Assembly (NCBI GenBank): GCA_027346035.1
Contig: DAIESZ010000272.1
Coordinates: 1 to 8,136 of the forward strand
Origin: Propionibacteriaceae bacterium
Lineage (GTDB): Bacteria; Actinomycetota; Actinomycetes; Propionibacteriales; Propionibacteriaceae
DNA length: 8,136 bases
Direction of reading: 5' to 3'
The position numbers and the translations under genes were made by a program. The notes below the pieces were generated by a model that searched no databases, was not told the origin of the DNA, and saw nothing but the letters and a program-made list of their open reading frames with translations. Below are positions 6,387-8,136 of the stretch, in pieces (position 1 is the stretch's first letter; every line of letters starts with the position of its first letter).

Positions 6387-7772
6387 ATGAGCGACGCCCA
6401 GTCGGGCCAGGACCCGGCCGCCCAGCCGATGGTCGACGTGATCGTCGTCGGTGCCGGCCTCGCCGGACTCTGCGCGGCGAACAGCCTTCAGGCCCGGGGA
6501 CGCCGGGTGCTCGTGCTCGAGGCCCGTGACCGGATCGGAGGGCGCGTCTACACCCGCCGGACCGCATCGGGCGAACCGGTCGAGATGGGTGCGCAGTGGC
6601 TCAACCCGGGACACGACCACATGTTCGCCCTCGTCGAGCGGGCCGGGCTGGAACTCGTGGCCCCGATGCTGGGCGATTCCGCGGTGATGCTCGAGGGTCG
6701 CGTCGCCAGAGTCGCCCCCGATCCCGACTCGAAGCGCACCGGCATGACGCCCTTCGAGGTGGCCGACCTCGGCCAGGGCCTGCTCCGGCTTCACCATCTG
6801 TCCGACCGGGTCAACGACAACGAACCCTGGGCGGAGGCGAACTCCGCGTGGCTGGGCCAGCCCTTCGACCGGTGGATGCGCTCGAACCTGCGCACCCCGG
6901 GCGGCAAGGCCGCCTTCCAGCACGTGCTCGGACGGGCGGTCGGGCTCATCTCACCCGAATCCACCCTGATCGAGACCCTCCACCGCGTGGCGGGTCGTGA
7001 CCTCGATTCGCTGGCGGCGGTCAACGCCGGCCTGCAGCAGCGCCGGGTCAAGGGGGGCATGGCCCAGGTGTGTGAGTTCCTGGCCGAGCCGCTGGCTGAC
7101 CAGGTGCATCTCGGGGCCGTGGTCGCCTCGGTCACCGTCGGTGACGCGGCGATCACCGTCACCACCGCCGAGGGGGAGTCCTTCACGGCTCGCGACGTGA
7201 TCGTCGCCGTGCCGCCGAGGGTCGTCGACGCCATCACGTTCGAACCGGCGCTGCCGGAATGGCGTTCCGACCTCGTCAGGGAGGTCCCCCCGGGCAACGT
7301 CATCAAGGCGGCCCTGATCTACGACACCCCGTGGTGGCGCGAGCGGGGCATGTCCGGTCAGGTCGGCACCGATGCCGGGCCCCTGCGGGTGATGAGCGAC
7401 AGCAGCAACGTGGGGTCGACCCTCGGGGTGCTCACCGGCTTCTTCGAGGGGCCCGAGGCGTCGGGCCTCGGCCGGTGGACCGTCAGCCTGCGGGAGCGGA
7501 CCTTCACCGACACCGTGCACACGGTCTTCGGGGCCGACGTGCCGACACCACTCGAATACGTCGACGTCGACTGGTCGAGCGAGCGCTTCACCGGCGGGTG
7601 CCACGGGGCGCACTTCGCCCCGAGCGTCTGGACGGCCGTCGCCTCAAGCCTCGGCGCACCCGAGGGCCACGTCCACTTCGCCGGCGCCGAGTACGCCTCC
7701 CGGTTCACCGGCTACCTTGAAGGGGCGCTGCGCTCCGGCAAGGAAGTGGCCGACCGGATCACCAAGCGCTGA
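6387..7772 (+). CDS. FAD-dependent amine oxidase (monoamine oxidase type)
   Basis: A protein of 461 residues, the usual length for bacterial amine oxidases. Seen: N-terminal Rossmann motif VIVVGAGLAG (GAGLAG at 22-27); Glu45 in LEARDRIGGR, the FAD ribose contact; MGAQWL; PPGNVIK with Lys307 aligning with the conserved flavin-N5 lysine of monoamine oxidases; GGC at 403-405; and the C-terminal FAD signature FAGAEYxSRFTGYLEGALRSG from 431. Family reaction: oxidative deamination of an amine to an aldehyde, with release of ammonia and hydrogen peroxide. Cys405 aligns with the cysteine that carries covalent FAD in human MAO, so covalent flavin is plausible. One aromatic-cage position after it is His406 instead of Tyr; the other appears to be Tyr443. 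Substrate is unknown. There is no signal peptide. The gene is divergent from the DUF885 gene and convergent with the P-II gene, so probably monocistronic. Confidence 0.93.
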   Translation: MSDAQSGQDPAAQPMVDVIVVGAGLAGLCAANSLQARGRRVLVLEARDRIGGRVYTRRTASGEPVEMGAQWLNPGHDHMFALVERAGLELVAPMLGDSAVMLEGRVARVAPDPDSKRTGMTPFEVADLGQGLLRLHHLSDRVNDNEPWAEANSAWLGQPFDRWMRSNLRTPGGKAAFQHVLGRAVGLISPESTLIETLHRVAGRDLDSLAAVNAGLQQRRVKGGMAQVCEFLAEPLADQVHLGAVVASVTVGDAAITVTTAEGESFTARDVIVAVPPRVVDAITFEPALPEWRSDLVREVPPGNVIKAALIYDTPWWRERGMSGQVGTDAGPLRVMSDSSNVGSTLGVLTGFFEGPEASGLGRWTVSLRERTFTDTVHTVFGADVPTPLEYVDVDWSSERFTGGCHGAHFAPSVWTAVASSLGAPEGHVHFAGAEYASRFTGYLEGALRSGKEVADRITKR

Positions 7773-7807
7773 CGGAAGCGTTCCGGTGGCGGGCCTGCCG
7801 CCGCCGG
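7773..7807. terminator. Bidirectional hairpin terminator between the amine oxidase and P-II genes
   Basis: The whole 35-base gap is hairpin-forming. The main stem pairs CCGGTGGCGG (7783-7792) with CCGCCGCCGG (7798-7807), ten pairs including one G-U wobble on the plus-strand RNA, around a GCCTG loop. It ends right against the P-II stop codon. A smaller stem, CGGAA/TTCCG (7773-7777 with 7781-7785), overlaps it by three bases and starts directly after the amine oxidase stop. There is no T-tract, which is common for actinobacterial terminators. Confidence 0.6.
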
Positions 7808-8136
7808 TCAGATGGCGTCGTCTCCGCGTTCGCCGGTGCGGATGCGGACGACGTCGTCGATGGCGGTGGTCCAGACCTTGCCGTCGCCGATCTGTCCGGT
7901 GCGGGCGGTGCGGACGATGACTTCGACGATGCCGTCGGCGAGGTCGTCGGTGGTGAGGACTTCGAGTTTGACCTTGGCGATGAAGTCGATGGTGTATTCG
8001 GCGCCGCGGTAGACCTCGGTGTGGCCCTTCTGGCGGGCGTAGCCGCTGACTTCGGTGACGGTGATGCCGGCGATGCCGTGCTGGGCGAGGGCGACCTGGA
8101 CGTCGTTGAGGGCCATCGGCTGGATGATCGCGGTGA
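7808..8136 (-). CDS. glnK: P-II family nitrogen regulator (GlnK/GlnB), 5' end cut by window edge
   Basis: The minus-strand frame runs off the right edge. Alignment to 112-residue P-II proteins puts the first complete codon at residue 5, so only about four residues are missing; the ATG at 8116 is internal (residue 11). Seen: T-loop GYARQKGHTEVYRGAEY with Tyr51, the site uridylylated in enterobacteria and adenylylated in actinobacteria; Gln39, Lys58, GDGK ending in Lys90, Arg101 and Arg103 of the ATP/2-oxoglutarate site; and the C-terminal RTGERG signature. Role: trimeric cytoplasmic sensor of ATP/ADP and 2-oxoglutarate that controls the ammonium transporter and nitrogen regulation. Odd: the usual Lys9 (KPF) is Gln (QPM) and Lys85 of GKIGDGK is Gln (GQIGDGK). 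No glnD follows it; the downstream neighbour is the convergent amine oxidase. An amtB upstream, outside the window, would be expected but is not seen. GlnK versus GlnB naming is uncertain. Confidence 0.93.
   Translation of the reverse strand, partial: TAIIQPMALNDVQVALAQHGIAGITVTEVSGYARQKGHTEVYRGAEYTIDFIAKVKLEVLTTDDLADGIVEVIVRTARTGQIGDGKVWTTAIDDVVRIRTGERGDDAI

Noticed and set aside
5853..6923. A 356-codon minus-strand frame spanning the divergent promoter region
   Set aside because: It covers the starts of two well-supported genes in other frames and has no recognisable motif.
7808..8116. P-II protein starting at the ATG at 8116
   Set aside because: The frame continues upstream to the window edge with TAIIQP, which matches P-II residues 5-10. 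The ATG is residue 11 and the true start lies just outside the window.

Overview
The window is GC-rich throughout. It carries a DUF222/HNH (13E12-type) endonuclease, an actinobacterial-style P-II protein and TANNNT promoters placed directly against start codons. Together these point to an actinobacterium, most likely a mycolic-acid group relative (Mycobacteriales, such as Gordonia or Williamsia). The genus is inference and cannot be fixed from this sequence alone.

Layout, left to right. (1) 1-1801, plus strand: the 3' part of a large secreted or surface repeat protein. It has three modules of about 140 residues, each with a calcium-loop-like DxNxNGxLDxGE motif, and a separate C-terminal region opening with TPGFWKNHP. 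(2) 1886-2453, plus: a small ORF that may be translated from a leaderless mRNA and overlaps the start of a flavin reductase-like protein. (3) 2542-4053, minus: a DUF222/HNH endonuclease of the 13E12 family, with a perfect TATAAT box 7 nt from its ATG. (4) 4067-4363: non-coding. (5) 4364-6106, minus: a DUF885 zinc-peptidase-like protein. (6) 6107-6386: a divergent promoter region. (7) 6387-7772, plus: an FAD amine oxidase of the monoamine-oxidase type. (8) 7808-8136, minus: a P-II nitrogen regulator (GlnK/GlnB) lacking only its first few codons at the window edge. A strong hairpin separates it from the convergent amine oxidase gene.

The genes are mostly single transcription units on alternating strands, not one operon, so no integrated multi-gene system can be supported. 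The clearest functional link is loose: an amine oxidase that would release ammonia lies next to a nitrogen-status sensor. The recurring feature I find most worth checking is the start architecture. Three of the four complete transcription units have a -10-like box 6-7 nt upstream of the start codon and little or no Shine-Dalgarno sequence, which suggests leaderless translation. The amine oxidase, by contrast, has a clear GGAGG. No tRNA, rRNA, CRISPR array, insertion sequence or convincing new defence system was seen.
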